A stretch of DNA of 64,000 bases from Acetatifactor sp. (GCA_024695935.1 JAILHH010000022.1:1-64000); one strand, 5' to 3'. Shown: positions 27,440 through 36,533, numbered from the stretch's first letter. The notes: generated from the sequence alone by a model not told the origin. Program-made: numbers and translations.

Positions 27440-28285
27440 TTAGCCTTTTACGGCTCCTGCGGCAATTCCGCTGTAAATATGCTTCTGGCACAGTAAAAAT
27501 ACTACGAGGGCAGGCGTTAACGATATGATAACTCCCGCGCATATCAGATTGTATTGATTTCCCATGGGCCCCACAAATGTATAGAGTGATGTGGATATGG
27601 TACGGATCTCTTTACTCATCAGATACAGATTTGCCGCATAGTATTCGTTATATACCGCCACACCCTTTAAGATACAGCTGGTGATGATGGCAGGCTTTAA
27701 AAGTGGCAGGATTATCTGCCAATATATCCTCTGATACCCCGCTCCGTCGATAAAGGCAGACTCATCCAGCGCTATCGGGATATTTTCCATAAACTGTATA
27801 AAAATATATATGGATATGACATCGGTTCCGCACATCATGATGATATATCCGTATAAATGATTGACCAGATTTAAGACCGTCATGATCTTGTAAACCGTGA
27901 CCTGCATGGCTACGGAAGGCAGGAGTGAAGCCACTAAAAACAGGCTCCTTACAAACGTATTTCCGGGAAATTTAAATCTGTTTAATACAAAGGCCAGCTG
28001 TGTGCCCACTAAGACCGATACTGTGAGCACACATACCATCACAATAAGGGAATTTAAAAACGCTCTTCCCATATTTGCGGTGGTAAATGCCCTGTAAAAA
28101 TTTTCAAAATTAAGCCAGCTTTTCGGAAGTGTCATAACCGACGTAGCTCTGTATTCCTCATCTGTCTTGAATGCGGTGATGACGCAGGAAGCAATGGGCA
28201 ACACCGCGAGAAACCCGAAAAAGATAAGGGAAACATACTGAACTATATTCCACAGCACTCCCCCGAAGGTCAAATGTTTTCTCAT
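27440..28285 (-). CDS. ABC sugar importer permease (MalG/LplC type), importer 2
   Basis: This 281-residue protein has about six transmembrane helices. The EAA-type cytoplasmic loop is visible around LDESAFIDGAGYQRIYWQII. It overlaps the preceding permease stop by 4 bp (ATGA), a sign of coupled translation. It forms the second membrane subunit of importer 2 and precedes the GH26 gene by about 100 bp. No ATPase gene is nearby. It is clearly paralogous to the permease at 13349. Confidence 0.9.
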   Translation of the reverse strand: MRKHLTFGGVLWNIVQYVSLIFFGFLAVLPIASCVITAFKTDEEYRATSVMTLPKSWLNFENFYRAFTTANMGRAFLNSLIVMVCVLTVSVLVGTQLAFVLNRFKFPGNTFVRSLFLVASLLPSVAMQVTVYKIMTVLNLVNHLYGYIIMMCGTDVISIYIFIQFMENIPIALDESAFIDGAGYQRIYWQIILPLLKPAIITSCILKGVAVYNEYYAANLYLMSKEIRTISTSLYTFVGPMGNQYNLICAGVIISLTPALVVFLLCQKHIYSGIAAGAVKG

Positions 28286-29235
28286 GGTTTTTTCCTCCTT
28301 GCTTTCCTTACTTCATCCTGTGAGTCCACATCCCTGAACACATATTTAAAAAACAGTTTCTGCGCGATGGTACATGCGAAAATGATGAGTAACAATACCA
28401 CTGCCATGGCGCTTGCAAGTCCCACCTTTTGGCTGACATGGGCTATCTCATTCATGATGACAAAATATGTTCCGGTACCGTTTGATCCCCCTGTTATAAC
28501 ATAGGGAGGCTCAAAGGCTGAAAGGGAACCTGTGATTGACAGGATCACGTTCAATGTGAGGATGGTCTTTATCCCCGGGATTATAATATGCTTAAACTGC
28601 TGCCATCTGTTTGCCCCGTCCAGCGCCGCAGCCTCGTACAGATCGGAATCCACACTCATTATGGCGCCTATAAATAAGACCATATTCTGTCCAAAATATC
28701 TCCAAACGCTTGTTGCCACAAGGGACCAGTTATTCACAGACTGATCCTTTAACCAGTATGGGATCTTGTCTGCCTGGGCACCGAGAAACTGTAGCAGCGA
28801 ATCCAGCACAAAGCCTCTTGTATAAAAGAATTTGAAAATAAAACCGATGGCGATACCGCTTATCAGATATGGAAAAAACATTAATCCCTTAAAGAAATTT
28901 CCACCCCGCACCTTGAAACTCAGGATCGTTGCAAGGTAAAGCGCCAGTGCCAGCTGAAAAAGAGCACCACCGCAGTAATACAAACTGAGTTTCAGTGCCT
29001 TAAAGCAGTCATCGCGCTTGAAAACATCGATATAGTTTTGAAATCCCACAAAGACCCTCTTGTCCGGAGGCGTGAGATATTTCATCTTGTAAAAACTAAA
29101 CTGAACCATCTGTCCAAAAGGCAGATAAGTAAATACAAACAATAATAAAAGGGGAACGGCCATAAACGTGACACATACAAAAAACTGCTGTCCCCTGCGG
29201 CTTCTGGCCCATTTTTTTAATTTATGATCAGACAT
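28282..29235 (-). CDS. ABC sugar importer permease (MalF/UgpA type), importer 2
   Basis: This 317-residue protein has about six transmembrane helices and an EAA-type loop (LYEAAALDGANRWQQFKHII). The Arg/Lys-rich N-terminus and C-terminal tail (KARRKKP) are cytoplasmic. It follows the binding-protein gene, separated by an 87-bp gap with a GC-rich hairpin, and overlaps the next permease by 4 bp. It is paralogous to the permease at 14211. Confidence 0.9.
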   Translation of the reverse strand: MSDHKLKKWARSRRGQQFFVCVTFMAVPLLLLFVFTYLPFGQMVQFSFYKMKYLTPPDKRVFVGFQNYIDVFKRDDCFKALKLSLYYCGGALFQLALALYLATILSFKVRGGNFFKGLMFFPYLISGIAIGFIFKFFYTRGFVLDSLLQFLGAQADKIPYWLKDQSVNNWSLVATSVWRYFGQNMVLFIGAIMSVDSDLYEAAALDGANRWQQFKHIIIPGIKTILTLNVILSITGSLSAFEPPYVITGGSNGTGTYFVIMNEIAHVSQKVGLASAMAVVLLLIIFACTIAQKLFFKYVFRDVDSQDEVRKARRKKP

Positions 29236-29271
29236 CTTTTACCTCAAATCAAATATAATTAAACAGGAAAA

Positions 29272-29293
29272 GGGGGACGGATACCCATCCCCC
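29272..29293 (-). terminator. Intra-operon hairpin between binding protein and permease, importer 2
   Basis: A GC-rich hairpin (GGGGGA... with CCCCC, including G-T pairs) is followed on the minus strand by TTTT. It is the counterpart of the hairpin at 15106-15133 and probably sets the binding-protein to permease ratio. Confidence 0.55.
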
Positions 29294-29322
29294 ATTTTTT
29301 ATCCTGTGATCCGGATTTAAAT

Positions 29323-30771
29323 TTATTCTGCGTCAACGCTGACACCCAGAGTTTCCTGAGCATCGCTCCATCTCTTGTTCCAGTCATCCATGATCTCATC
29401 AAAGGTCATATCCTGCATTGAAGCATGCTCGATGATCTGCTGAACCTTTGTATCACCGGCATTTCTGATGTTAAGCTCGCTCTCTGCGTTAAGCTCATTT
29501 AAGAGATCTTCCTCTCCTGCTACAGCGGGAACCTCCTCAAGAAGCTCAACTCCGTCAAATACCAGCTTTGTCTCTGTCTTGGACTTTGCAATGGGAAGAC
29601 CGTCCTCGTTGTATGAATAATTTGACTTTTCTGTCATCCACTTTACAAATACCATGGCGCCGGCCTTTTCATCATCGGTAGCATTTACATTGATACCGAA
29701 GCAATAATCCGGTCCGCAAAGAGCATACTGCTTTCCGTCAACGGAAACGGGGAAAGGCATGTAGCCGATGTTCTCTGCATTTTCGCCTGCTGCCTCCATC
29801 TGAGGATAAGACCATGAACCGAGAACCATACATCCGATCTGACCGTTGTTGATCATACCCTTGCAGCCTTCCCAGTCAGTTGTTGTATAGTCTTCCTCGG
29901 TAAGACCCTGTGCAACCGCATCATAGAGGATCTTGTAGATGGCATAGGGATGTGTGTTATCACCGTAATCCTTGAAAGGATTCTCTGTGTGAAGAAGCTT
30001 CTGGTTTGTATATGTCACATCACCTGTAGCGCTGATTCCGATATAATCATCCCATGCACCCATGGTCCAGCCTGCGGCATAGTTTGTATAAAGGGGAATG
30101 ATGGAGGGATCGTTATCCTTGATAGCCTTTAATGCAGCCAGGAATTCCTCGGGAGTCTTTGGAAGCTCTGTGACGCCTGCATCGGCAAATACCTTTTTGT
30201 TGTATACAACACCCTGAGCTGTTGCTGTGATAGGTACACCGTAAACCTGTCCGTTGTACTCTTTGTTTGTAGCGTAATTGATCTGAGTCTCCATTGTGGC
30301 AAGATCGCCGTATGACATGAAATATGTGGAAAGATCTGCCTTGTCAACAGCGGGGATCATCATTACTGTCTCATAATCTCCCGACTGAAGATGTGTCATT
30401 GCTGTCTCGGCATAATTTGTGTCTGTTGTAAGCTCCACCTTGATGCCGGGATACTCCTCGTTAAATGCGGCAAGATACTCTCTCCATGTGGTACCGCCGT
30501 ATGTCTCATTGTCAAGGTCTGTTCTGTTGTTTAAAAGTGAGATCGTTACCTCAAGATCTGTGTAGTCCTCTCCGAGGGTGATACCTGCATAGGAAAGACC
30601 TTCTTCATCTGTAACAGCATCGGATGTCTCTGCAGTTTCACTTTCAACTGTTACCGCTTCCTCAGCCTTGTCTGTGGAAGCATTATCTTCCGCAGGTGCT
30701 GTGGTACTTCCGCAGCCGCATAAAAGAGCTGCTGTCATTACTCCGCAGAGTAACTTTGAAAACTTTTTCAT
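29323..30771 (-). CDS. Sugar-binding lipoprotein of ABC importer 2
   Basis: This 482-residue solute-binding protein has a lipoprotein signal peptide ending in the lipobox LLCGC, then an acidic Thr/Ala/Glu-rich linker to about residue 60. The binding domain follows the family 1 pattern (VTISLLNNRTDLDNETYGGT, then MPFPVSVDGK and ending in MDDWNKRWSDA). GGGAGG precedes the ATG. It is the first gene of the second mannan operon and is strongly acidic, as expected for an abundant cell-surface lipoprotein. Substrate is inferred to be mannooligosaccharides from the enzymes encoded downstream. Confidence 0.92.
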   Translation of the reverse strand: MKKFSKLLCGVMTAALLCGCGSTTAPAEDNASTDKAEEAVTVESETAETSDAVTDEEGLSYAGITLGEDYTDLEVTISLLNNRTDLDNETYGGTTWREYLAAFNEEYPGIKVELTTDTNYAETAMTHLQSGDYETVMMIPAVDKADLSTYFMSYGDLATMETQINYATNKEYNGQVYGVPITATAQGVVYNKKVFADAGVTELPKTPEEFLAALKAIKDNDPSIIPLYTNYAAGWTMGAWDDYIGISATGDVTYTNQKLLHTENPFKDYGDNTHPYAIYKILYDAVAQGLTEEDYTTTDWEGCKGMINNGQIGCMVLGSWSYPQMEAAGENAENIGYMPFPVSVDGKQYALCGPDYCFGINVNATDDEKAGAMVFVKWMTEKSNYSYNEDGLPIAKSKTETKLVFDGVELLEEVPAVAGEEDLLNELNAESELNIRNAGDTKVQQIIEHASMQDMTFDEIMDDWNKRWSDAQETLGVSVDAE

Positions 30772-30916
30772 TTTTTTACCTCCCTGTGTAAATGTTTTTT
30801 TGCATTACAGTTACCCATTTTACCCACAAGGAGGGTGCATCTAAACTACATTAATTTTGATTTATAAACATATTTTTAGGATGAGGGGGGGTTTTCTATT
30901 ACAAAATAAAGAGTCG

Positions 30917-30946
30917 AAAAAAGCACCCATTCGTTAGAATGGATGC
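30917..30946 (-). terminator. Terminator of the yggS gene
   Basis: The hairpin GCATCCATTC...GAATGGGTGC (30923-30946) is followed on the minus strand by TTTTTT. It separates the core genes from the mannan operon downstream. Confidence 0.75.
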
Positions 30947-30988
30947 CTGCGTTTAAACTGATCTGTTTCTATGATCAAGTATTATAAC

Positions 30989-31681
30989 TCAAATATTATA
31001 ATTTCTCTCGCCGAATATTCCTGTGCCCACGCGGACGAAAGTGGCGCCTTCCTCTACTGCCACTTCATAATCCCCCGTCATTCCCATGGAGAGAGTTGTC
31101 ATCTCCGTGTTTTCAAGGTTTTCTGCGGCAAGTTCCTCGCTCATTTTCTTAAGTGCTTTAAAGACTTCCCTGTTTTCTTCGGGATCTTCGACATAGGGTG
31201 CAATAGTCATAAGGCCTTTTATATGAATTCCGGGGAATTTTGCTATTTCTCTGACAATGGCCTTTGACTCCTCGGTTCCTGTTCCGAATTTACTCTCTTC
31301 TCCCGCAACATTTACTTCCACCAGGATATCTGTCACTACGCCTGCCTTTATGGATTCCTTGCTGATCTCCTCAGCCAGTCTCACGGAATCCACAGAATGG
31401 ATCAGATACACCTTTCCTATCAGATACTTTACCTTATTTCTCTGCAGGTGACCTATCATATGCCATCTGATGTCACCGGGAAGCTGCGGGATCTTGTCCA
31501 TCATCTCCTGAACCTTGTTTTCGCCAAAGTCCCTGCTTCCTGCTTCATACGCTTCCTTAAGGTCTGAAACGGGCTTTGTCTTACTCACTGTAATAAGAGT
31601 GACTTCATTAACATCACGGCCTGCTCTGTCACAGGCATTTTTTATTTTTTCCGATACATCTCTGTAATTTTGTGCTATCAA
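30989..31681 (-). CDS. yggS: PLP homeostasis protein, YggS/PLPBP family
   Basis: This 230-residue cytoplasmic protein binds pyridoxal phosphate without catalysing a known reaction and helps control vitamin B6 and amino-acid balance. The PLP Lys is in LITVSKTKPVSDL. Further family motifs are FGENKVQEM, WHMIGHLQRNKVKYL, LSMGMTGDYEVAVEEG and VRVGTGIFG. The length is normal. The start codon is TTG, supported by GGAGG 8-9 nt upstream. The gene lies between the TatD-linked radical SAM gene and the mannan operon, with its own terminator. Confidence 0.93.
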   Translation of the reverse strand: MIAQNYRDVSEKIKNACDRAGRDVNEVTLITVSKTKPVSDLKEAYEAGSRDFGENKVQEMMDKIPQLPGDIRWHMIGHLQRNKVKYLIGKVYLIHSVDSVRLAEEISKESIKAGVVTDILVEVNVAGEESKFGTGTEESKAIVREIAKFPGIHIKGLMTIAPYVEDPEENREVFKALKKMSEELAAENLENTEMTTLSMGMTGDYEVAVEEGATFVRVGTGIFGERNYNI

Positions 31682-31723
31682 GTCAATATCCTCCGGAAAA
31701 GTTTTTTACCGAATTATTTTCGA

Positions 31724-32347
31724 TCAATCCTCAAACTCTCTGATCCTGTAGGTCACTCCCAGATCCTCGCAGATCTTTCTGCACTGCTCTTCTTCCTCAT
31801 GAGAGATTGTTGTATCCACCGTTGAGAGAATAACCTTTTTAACATATTTGCCTGCGCTTTTTGCAAATTTGAGCATGGCATCAAAGGATTCCACCCCGAA
31901 AATGCTACGGACGATCTCCTGATATTTTACCGGATCGGGGTTGTTTAAACTTATGGAAACGGTATCGATCCTGCCCTCAAGGTCCGGCGTTATATCGCGG
32001 CCGTTTATCAGATTACCCTGACCGTTTGTATTTAATCTGGTGGGCTTGTTCCATTTTTCCTTTATATAATCAGCAACTTTTATAAGTACGTCAAAGGCCT
32101 CGGTGGGCTCACCGAACCCGCAAAAGACAACTTCATCGTATTCATCCATGTTGACGGTTGAGAGTGCCTGCTTTACTTCCTCATAATCAGGCTCATGCTC
32201 AAGCCAAAGTGATCCCGAATCATCCATTCTGTCCCTGGTCTGTCTCAGGCAGAAAACACAGGCGCTTGAGCAGCGGTTCGTCAGATTTATATAGAGATTG
32301 GAATTATATTTATAAACTATAGTCATTTCCTTTTTCATGATCTGCAC
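31724..32347 (-). CDS. TatD-associated radical SAM protein
   Basis: This 207-residue protein carries the radical SAM iron-sulfur motif C-x3-C-x2-C in NRCSSACVFCLRQT, and the glycine-rich SAM-binding segment VVFCGFGEPTEAFD. It matches the short radical SAM family that usually accompanies TatD-type DNases. Its reaction is not known. No tatD gene is in the window, so the usual pairing is missing here. The ATG at 32338 (residue 4) is an alternative start. It is upstream of yggS with a 42-bp gap and may be co-transcribed with it. The 273-bp region upstream contains three DnaA-box-like sites. Confidence 0.8.
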   Translation of the reverse strand: MQIMKKEMTIVYKYNSNLYINLTNRCSSACVFCLRQTRDRMDDSGSLWLEHEPDYEEVKQALSTVNMDEYDEVVFCGFGEPTEAFDVLIKVADYIKEKWNKPTRLNTNGQGNLINGRDITPDLEGRIDTVSISLNNPDPVKYQEIVRSIFGVESFDAMLKFAKSAGKYVKKVILSTVDTTISHEEEEQCRKICEDLGVTYRIREFED

Positions 32348-32486
32348 CTCGTATGTTTTTGAAAATTATATAACTATCCTCATTGAATTTAAAGTGTTAT
32401 TTTACAAAATCCATTGACCGAAACGGCAAATGACCGGTGCAGTCAACGGCGAATTTTTGCTACAATTCACAAAATTCCACACAGAG

Positions 32487-32571
32487 TTATCCACCGTTAA
32501 GTGGTGATATTTTTGTCATTTTACCCGTGGAAAACCCCCTGAAATCGACATTATCCACCGAGTTATCCACT
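32487..32571. promoter_or_regulatory. Cluster of three DnaA-box-like 9-mers
   Basis: TTATCCACC (32487-32495 and 32551-32559) and TTATCCACT (32563-32571) each match the TTATNCACA box except for the last base. They lie upstream of the radical SAM gene; a related GTGGAAAA lies between them. Function is untested and could be DnaA titration or control of the downstream gene. Confidence 0.4.
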
Positions 32572-32620
32572 TTTTACACATATGTCAGTTTTAAAAACGA
32601 CTCTGTCGGTTTAAATTTTT

Positions 32621-35227
32621 TCAACAATTTTCGCCCCAGAAATCCCGGATTTTTCCACCCATATTTTTAAGGTCTGCCACATGCACGTTCTGCCACTCTT
32701 CAGGGAACATTTTCCGATATGAGCTCTGAGTAAAACGGTCATCAAGGAGTACCACCACCCCAACATCCTCCGCCGTACGGATCACTCGTCCGGCCGCCTG
32801 GAGGACCTTGTTCATGCCCGGGAACCTGTAGGCATAGTCAAATCCCACGTTCCTCTCGCGATCAAAATACCTCTTTATCAGTTCCCTCTCATTGCACACA
32901 AGAGGTAAACCCGTGCCGATTATGATGCTGCCTATGAGACTGTCTTTTTTGAGATCGATCCCCTCACTGAATATTCCGCCCAAAACGCAAAAGGCTATGA
33001 GGGTGGTTTTTTGGTCCTCTTCTTCGACTTCCACATCAAAATTGATGAAGGAACCAAAATCCGGCACCTCACCTGTCTTAAACCTGGCCAGGAAGTCTTC
33101 CCTCTCTTCCTCATTCATATACTCGGACTGTATCAAAAGCTCCGCCTCATCTTCTCCAAAAAGGTCTACATAGCTTTCATACACATTTCCCATAAATGAA
33201 TAGGAGGGACAGAATACCATATAATTGCCTGCCTTGGCCATTGTTATCTCATGGATATGTTCAGCTATGCGTTCGAACTGATCCCTGGTTCTCATTGAGA
33301 ATTTGCTGGTGACATCCTTTGCCACAAAGACGCCTCTCTTTCCGGGATCAAATACGGAATGGGCATATACTTCATAATCCTCGTTTGTTCCGCCCAAAAG
33401 CCCCTTATAATACTGAATGGGGAGAAATGTGGCACTGAACAGAACTGTGCTCACACCTTTATCCATACAGGCCTTCAGATTAAGTGACGGATCCACACAA
33501 AAAAGCTTTACCATAAAGGTGGAATCCTCATTTATCTGGCAATATTTGATATAATGCTCATCCAACAGTTCATACATCTCCAGAAAATGACTGATTTCAA
33601 AGAAAAAATCCAGTATTTCATCCCTGCCCTCGACTTTTTCCTCCTCATTTTCATTCAGATAGTCATCTATCACGGAATAAAGTCTCGTAACCGGTTTCAC
33701 CAAAGTATCTATGGAATCGCATACACAGAAATTGTTGCTCTCCCTCTTCATACGCAGCATCTCTGAATTACATTTTTCCAAAAGGCTGATCATCCTGTTT
33801 GCGTATCCTGCCTTTACCAGAATGCTTTTTCCGCCTTTTTTTCCTCTTTTAATTCCCTTTGACCGGGTAGGTTTAAGCGCATCCGGGTTTTCACTGTTTT
33901 CTGACATTTCCGTCATATCAGCAAGGCTAAGCTGCCCCTCAATTCCGCTTTTTTCCTTACTTTCAGCGGCTTCTGACATGATTATCTCATTGAGTGTCTT
34001 TTTTAATTCAAGGAATTTTTCCTTTACAAGTGTGGCGGAATACATCTCTCTGCCCCTGTCCAAAAGGTTGTGAGCCTCATCCACCAAAAACAAGTATCTA
34101 CCCTCATTACCCTCGGCAAAAAACCGCTTTAAATAGACATGGGGGGCAAAGAGATAATTGTAATCTCCGATTATACCGTCACAAAACAGACTTATATCAA
34201 GCGCAAATTCAAAGGGACACACCTCATGCTTTGCGGCATACCTGTCTATGACCTCCCGGGACAGATTTTCCTCATTTGTGATGATGTCATAGAGCGCATC
34301 ATTTATCCTGTCGAAATGCCCCTTTGCATAGGGACAGCTGTCCGGGTTACAGTCCGGCTTTTCCAGTATGCAGACCTTATCCTTTGCGGTAAGTACCACA
34401 CTCTTAAAGTGAAGTCCGTTACCTCTCATTAATGAAAATGTATTCTCCGCCACAGTCCTGGTGATGGTCTTTGCCGTAAAATAAAACAGCCTGTCCGCCA
34501 GATCCTCCCCCATTGCTTTTACAGCGGGAAATACTGTGGATATGGTCTTTCCAACTCCGGTGGGCGCCTCCAGAAACAGTTTTTTCCCATGAAAGATGGT
34601 ATTGTAAACATGAGTCACCAGCTCTTTTTGACCGCTTCTGTATTCAAAGGGAAAATCCGTGGCGTGTATGGACTCCTGTCTCTTTATCCGCCATTCAAAG
34701 CTGTAATCAGCCCACTTCAGATACTCCTTTACAAGGTCCATAAACCATTTTTCCAGCTCTTCCATGGAGTAATCATTGTTAAAATAGCGAATCTCCTCGG
34801 TCTCCAGATTGCAGTAAGTCATCCTCACCGAGATATCGCTCAAGCCTTCATTGAAACCGTGGATATAAGCATAGCACTTAGCCTGAGCCAGATGGACAGG
34901 AACTGGCTCCTTTATCTTTTTTAAATCCCTGTAGGTGCCCTTTATCTCATCAATGATAACACCTGTTTTTTCTGTTATGATACCATCCGCTCTGCCCTCT
35001 ATGGTAAGGGTATACTTTCCCGTATCATACTCAAATGAAAGGGGCACCTCGGCCTCATACTCTGCCCCCATGCGGGACTGGATCTTTCTGTGGATCCTGC
35101 TGCCCTCCTGCATGGCAGTCGCGACGGCAGACTGATGCCTGTTGTCTATATCACCGCTCCTAAGCAGGAATTCAACGAATCCCCTGACGGAAATATTCAC
35201 TTTTCTTGTGTCATGCACCTTTGCCAT
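32621..35227 (-). CDS. DinG/XPD-type DNA helicase with N-terminal PD-(D/E)XK-like domain
   Basis: This 868-residue protein is an iron-sulfur superfamily 2 helicase. The N-terminal 170 residues look like a Cas4/RecB-type nuclease fold, with EGRADGII, then VIIDEIKGTY and QAKCYAY. The helicase part has Walker A in EAPTGVGKTIS, the DEAH box in FLVDEAHNLLD and motif VI in QAAGRVIRT. The iron-sulfur Cys residues are visible in KVCILEKPDCNPDSCPY and HEVCPFEF. A Lys-rich insert (KGIKRGKKGGKS) lies near residue 455. The role is probably DNA repair or resolving unusual DNA structures. Fused nuclease-helicase proteins of this kind occur in other Clostridia. Whether the nuclease is active is not shown. 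Confidence 0.88.
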   Translation of the reverse strand: MAKVHDTRKVNISVRGFVEFLLRSGDIDNRHQSAVATAMQEGSRIHRKIQSRMGAEYEAEVPLSFEYDTGKYTLTIEGRADGIITEKTGVIIDEIKGTYRDLKKIKEPVPVHLAQAKCYAYIHGFNEGLSDISVRMTYCNLETEEIRYFNNDYSMEELEKWFMDLVKEYLKWADYSFEWRIKRQESIHATDFPFEYRSGQKELVTHVYNTIFHGKKLFLEAPTGVGKTISTVFPAVKAMGEDLADRLFYFTAKTITRTVAENTFSLMRGNGLHFKSVVLTAKDKVCILEKPDCNPDSCPYAKGHFDRINDALYDIITNEENLSREVIDRYAAKHEVCPFEFALDISLFCDGIIGDYNYLFAPHVYLKRFFAEGNEGRYLFLVDEAHNLLDRGREMYSATLVKEKFLELKKTLNEIIMSEAAESKEKSGIEGQLSLADMTEMSENSENPDALKPTRSKGIKRGKKGGKSILVKAGYANRMISLLEKCNSEMLRMKRESNNFCVCDSIDTLVKPVTRLYSVIDDYLNENEEEKVEGRDEILDFFFEISHFLEMYELLDEHYIKYCQINEDSTFMVKLFCVDPSLNLKACMDKGVSTVLFSATFLPIQYYKGLLGGTNEDYEVYAHSVFDPGKRGVFVAKDVTSKFSMRTRDQFERIAEHIHEITMAKAGNYMVFCPSYSFMGNVYESYVDLFGEDEAELLIQSEYMNEEEREDFLARFKTGEVPDFGSFINFDVEVEEEDQKTTLIAFCVLGGIFSEGIDLKKDSLIGSIIIGTGLPLVCNERELIKRYFDRERNVGFDYAYRFPGMNKVLQAAGRVIRTAEDVGVVVLLDDRFTQSSYRKMFPEEWQNVHVADLKNMGGKIRDFWGENC

Positions 35228-35266
35228 AAAAACAAAACTCCATCCGAATATACTGCAGTATCATCA

Positions 35267-36124
35267 TTAAATACCCAGTTTAAGTGCGACCTTGTCCCAC
35301 ACTTCTTCCGGTATCAGATCAGGTGGCATCCCCGCCTCTTTCTCTGCTGCCGTAACACAGTTAATAACATAGTTGATTCCGGTAGTGACCGTTTTCTTAA
35401 CTGCCCGGTTTAGGACAAATCCAAGTTCATCCAACCCACTCTTCGTAAAATCCTTCAAAAAAGAATCTGCATCGTAGGGAATGGAACATAACTCTATTTT
35501 CCACTCATCCGGATCACCATAAATAATCGCAAACTGAGCATGCCGTCCTATACCATCTAATGCAAGCCCCAGAGAGCCGGGATTTAGATATGTTTTTCCG
35601 CCGTGCTCATATATTTCCTGAATATGACTGTGGCCTCCAAAGAGGTACTTTCCCTTTAAGTTACTTAGTGAAATCTCTTTAAGCTCCGGATTATAATCTA
35701 CATTTCCGCGTACATTTCCCGGTACGCCATGACAAATATAAAGTTCCGGGCACCCGGTGATAGAAACCCTCATTTCCTCCGGCATGCTCCCCAGAAATTC
35801 CATATCATCCTGAGACAGGCGTCCGGCGGTATAATAAAAACACCCACCGGCAGAAGACGGCTTCCAGCCCCGGTCATTTCGCAGATTATCTAAGAGATAA
35901 TTTTCACGGTTACCACGGATCATATAACACCGGTACTGTTCCCGCATCTGTTTTAACAGTGCGATGGTGCGCTCCGGATATGGACTGTCCGTCATATAAT
36001 CTCCCAAACCGATTATCCCATCCACCGGGTGATTACTGCAATAATCCAAAAAAGCCTCCAACGCTTTATAATTTCCATGCACATCGCTTATCACTGCATA
36101 TCTTTTTGTCGTATTAACACTCAT
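35267..36124 (-). CDS. Calcineurin-like metallophosphoesterase
   Basis: This 285-residue cytoplasmic protein belongs to the YfcE/MPP-type phosphoesterases. Metal-binding motifs appear in order: SDVHGNYKALE, GLGDYMTDSP, IRGNREN, ICHGVPG and FGGHSHIQEIYEHGG. Residues 210-285 form an extra C-terminal part beyond the core fold. Substrate is unknown; relatives act on phosphodiesters or nucleotides. It stands alone, about 40 bp after the preceding helicase start region and in the same direction. Confidence 0.88.
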   Translation of the reverse strand: MSVNTTKRYAVISDVHGNYKALEAFLDYCSNHPVDGIIGLGDYMTDSPYPERTIALLKQMREQYRCYMIRGNRENYLLDNLRNDRGWKPSSAGGCFYYTAGRLSQDDMEFLGSMPEEMRVSITGCPELYICHGVPGNVRGNVDYNPELKEISLSNLKGKYLFGGHSHIQEIYEHGGKTYLNPGSLGLALDGIGRHAQFAIIYGDPDEWKIELCSIPYDADSFLKDFTKSGLDELGFVLNRAVKKTVTTGINYVINCVTAAEKEAGMPPDLIPEEVWDKVALKLGI

Positions 36125-36242
36125 TTTCTGTCCTCATTACAGTTAATTTTTGTTTACCTATCTTATCCTCTTTAGGTCAGACTGTCAATGAATCTGAAGA
36201 TATGCGTTTTTCGTGGCATTCTTTATCTTGGCTCGTTGCTAT

Positions 36243-36277
36243 AAAAAAAAGAAAACATTGAATCAATCAATGTTTTC
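36243..36277 (-). terminator. Terminator of the HPr-like gene
   Basis: Perfect 11-bp arms GAAAACATTGA (36251-36261) and complement (36267-36277) enclose a 5-nt loop. Eight consecutive T follow on the minus strand. Confidence 0.85.
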
Positions 36278-36308
36278 TCTACTCTCACAACAATGTATTT
36301 TGCCGGGC

Positions 36309-36533
36309 TTAGCAGGCAATAGTTTTTCTTTTCAAAAATTCCTCAAACATGGAATTAAATCCGTTGTAGGAAACTCTCAAGGGCTGTCTTAAATCAAGTC
36401 CGAACACACCCAAAAAAGATTTTGCGTCCACAATATATCTGTTATAAGAAACATCAATATCAAAGTCGCATTTTGAAGCTGCATTTACAAAATCCTGTAC
36501 CTCTTCAGGATTTAATCGAATCGTTTTTATCAA
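36309..36533 (-). CDS. HPr-like protein lacking the phosphorylatable His
   Basis: This 74-residue protein has the HPr fold signature YIVDAKSFLGVFGLDLRQPL, matching the region around Ser46 of phosphocarrier HPr. The N-terminal GLHARPA motif that carries His15 is absent, so it cannot act as a standard PTS phosphocarrier. A regulatory role is possible; function is unknown. Start choice: an ATG at 36545 overlaps the ribosome site AAAGGA itself, so TTG at 36533 (11 nt after it), which gives the HPr-like beginning IKTIRLN, is preferred with some doubt. A terminator-like leader hairpin (36644-36692) lies upstream, and a strong terminator downstream makes it a single-gene unit. Confidence 0.7.
   Translation of the reverse strand: MIKTIRLNPEEVQDFVNAASKCDFDIDVSYNRYIVDAKSFLGVFGLDLRQPLRVSYNGFNSMFEEFLKRKTIAC

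Noticed and set aside
29236-29322. Full operon terminator between binding protein 2 and its permease
   Set aside because: The hairpin has only a short T tract and the downstream permeases need the same transcript, so a partial terminator or stabiliser is more likely.
32400-32620. Replication origin
   Set aside because: Only three imperfect DnaA boxes are present, with no dnaA/dnaN genes and no AT-rich unwinding element.
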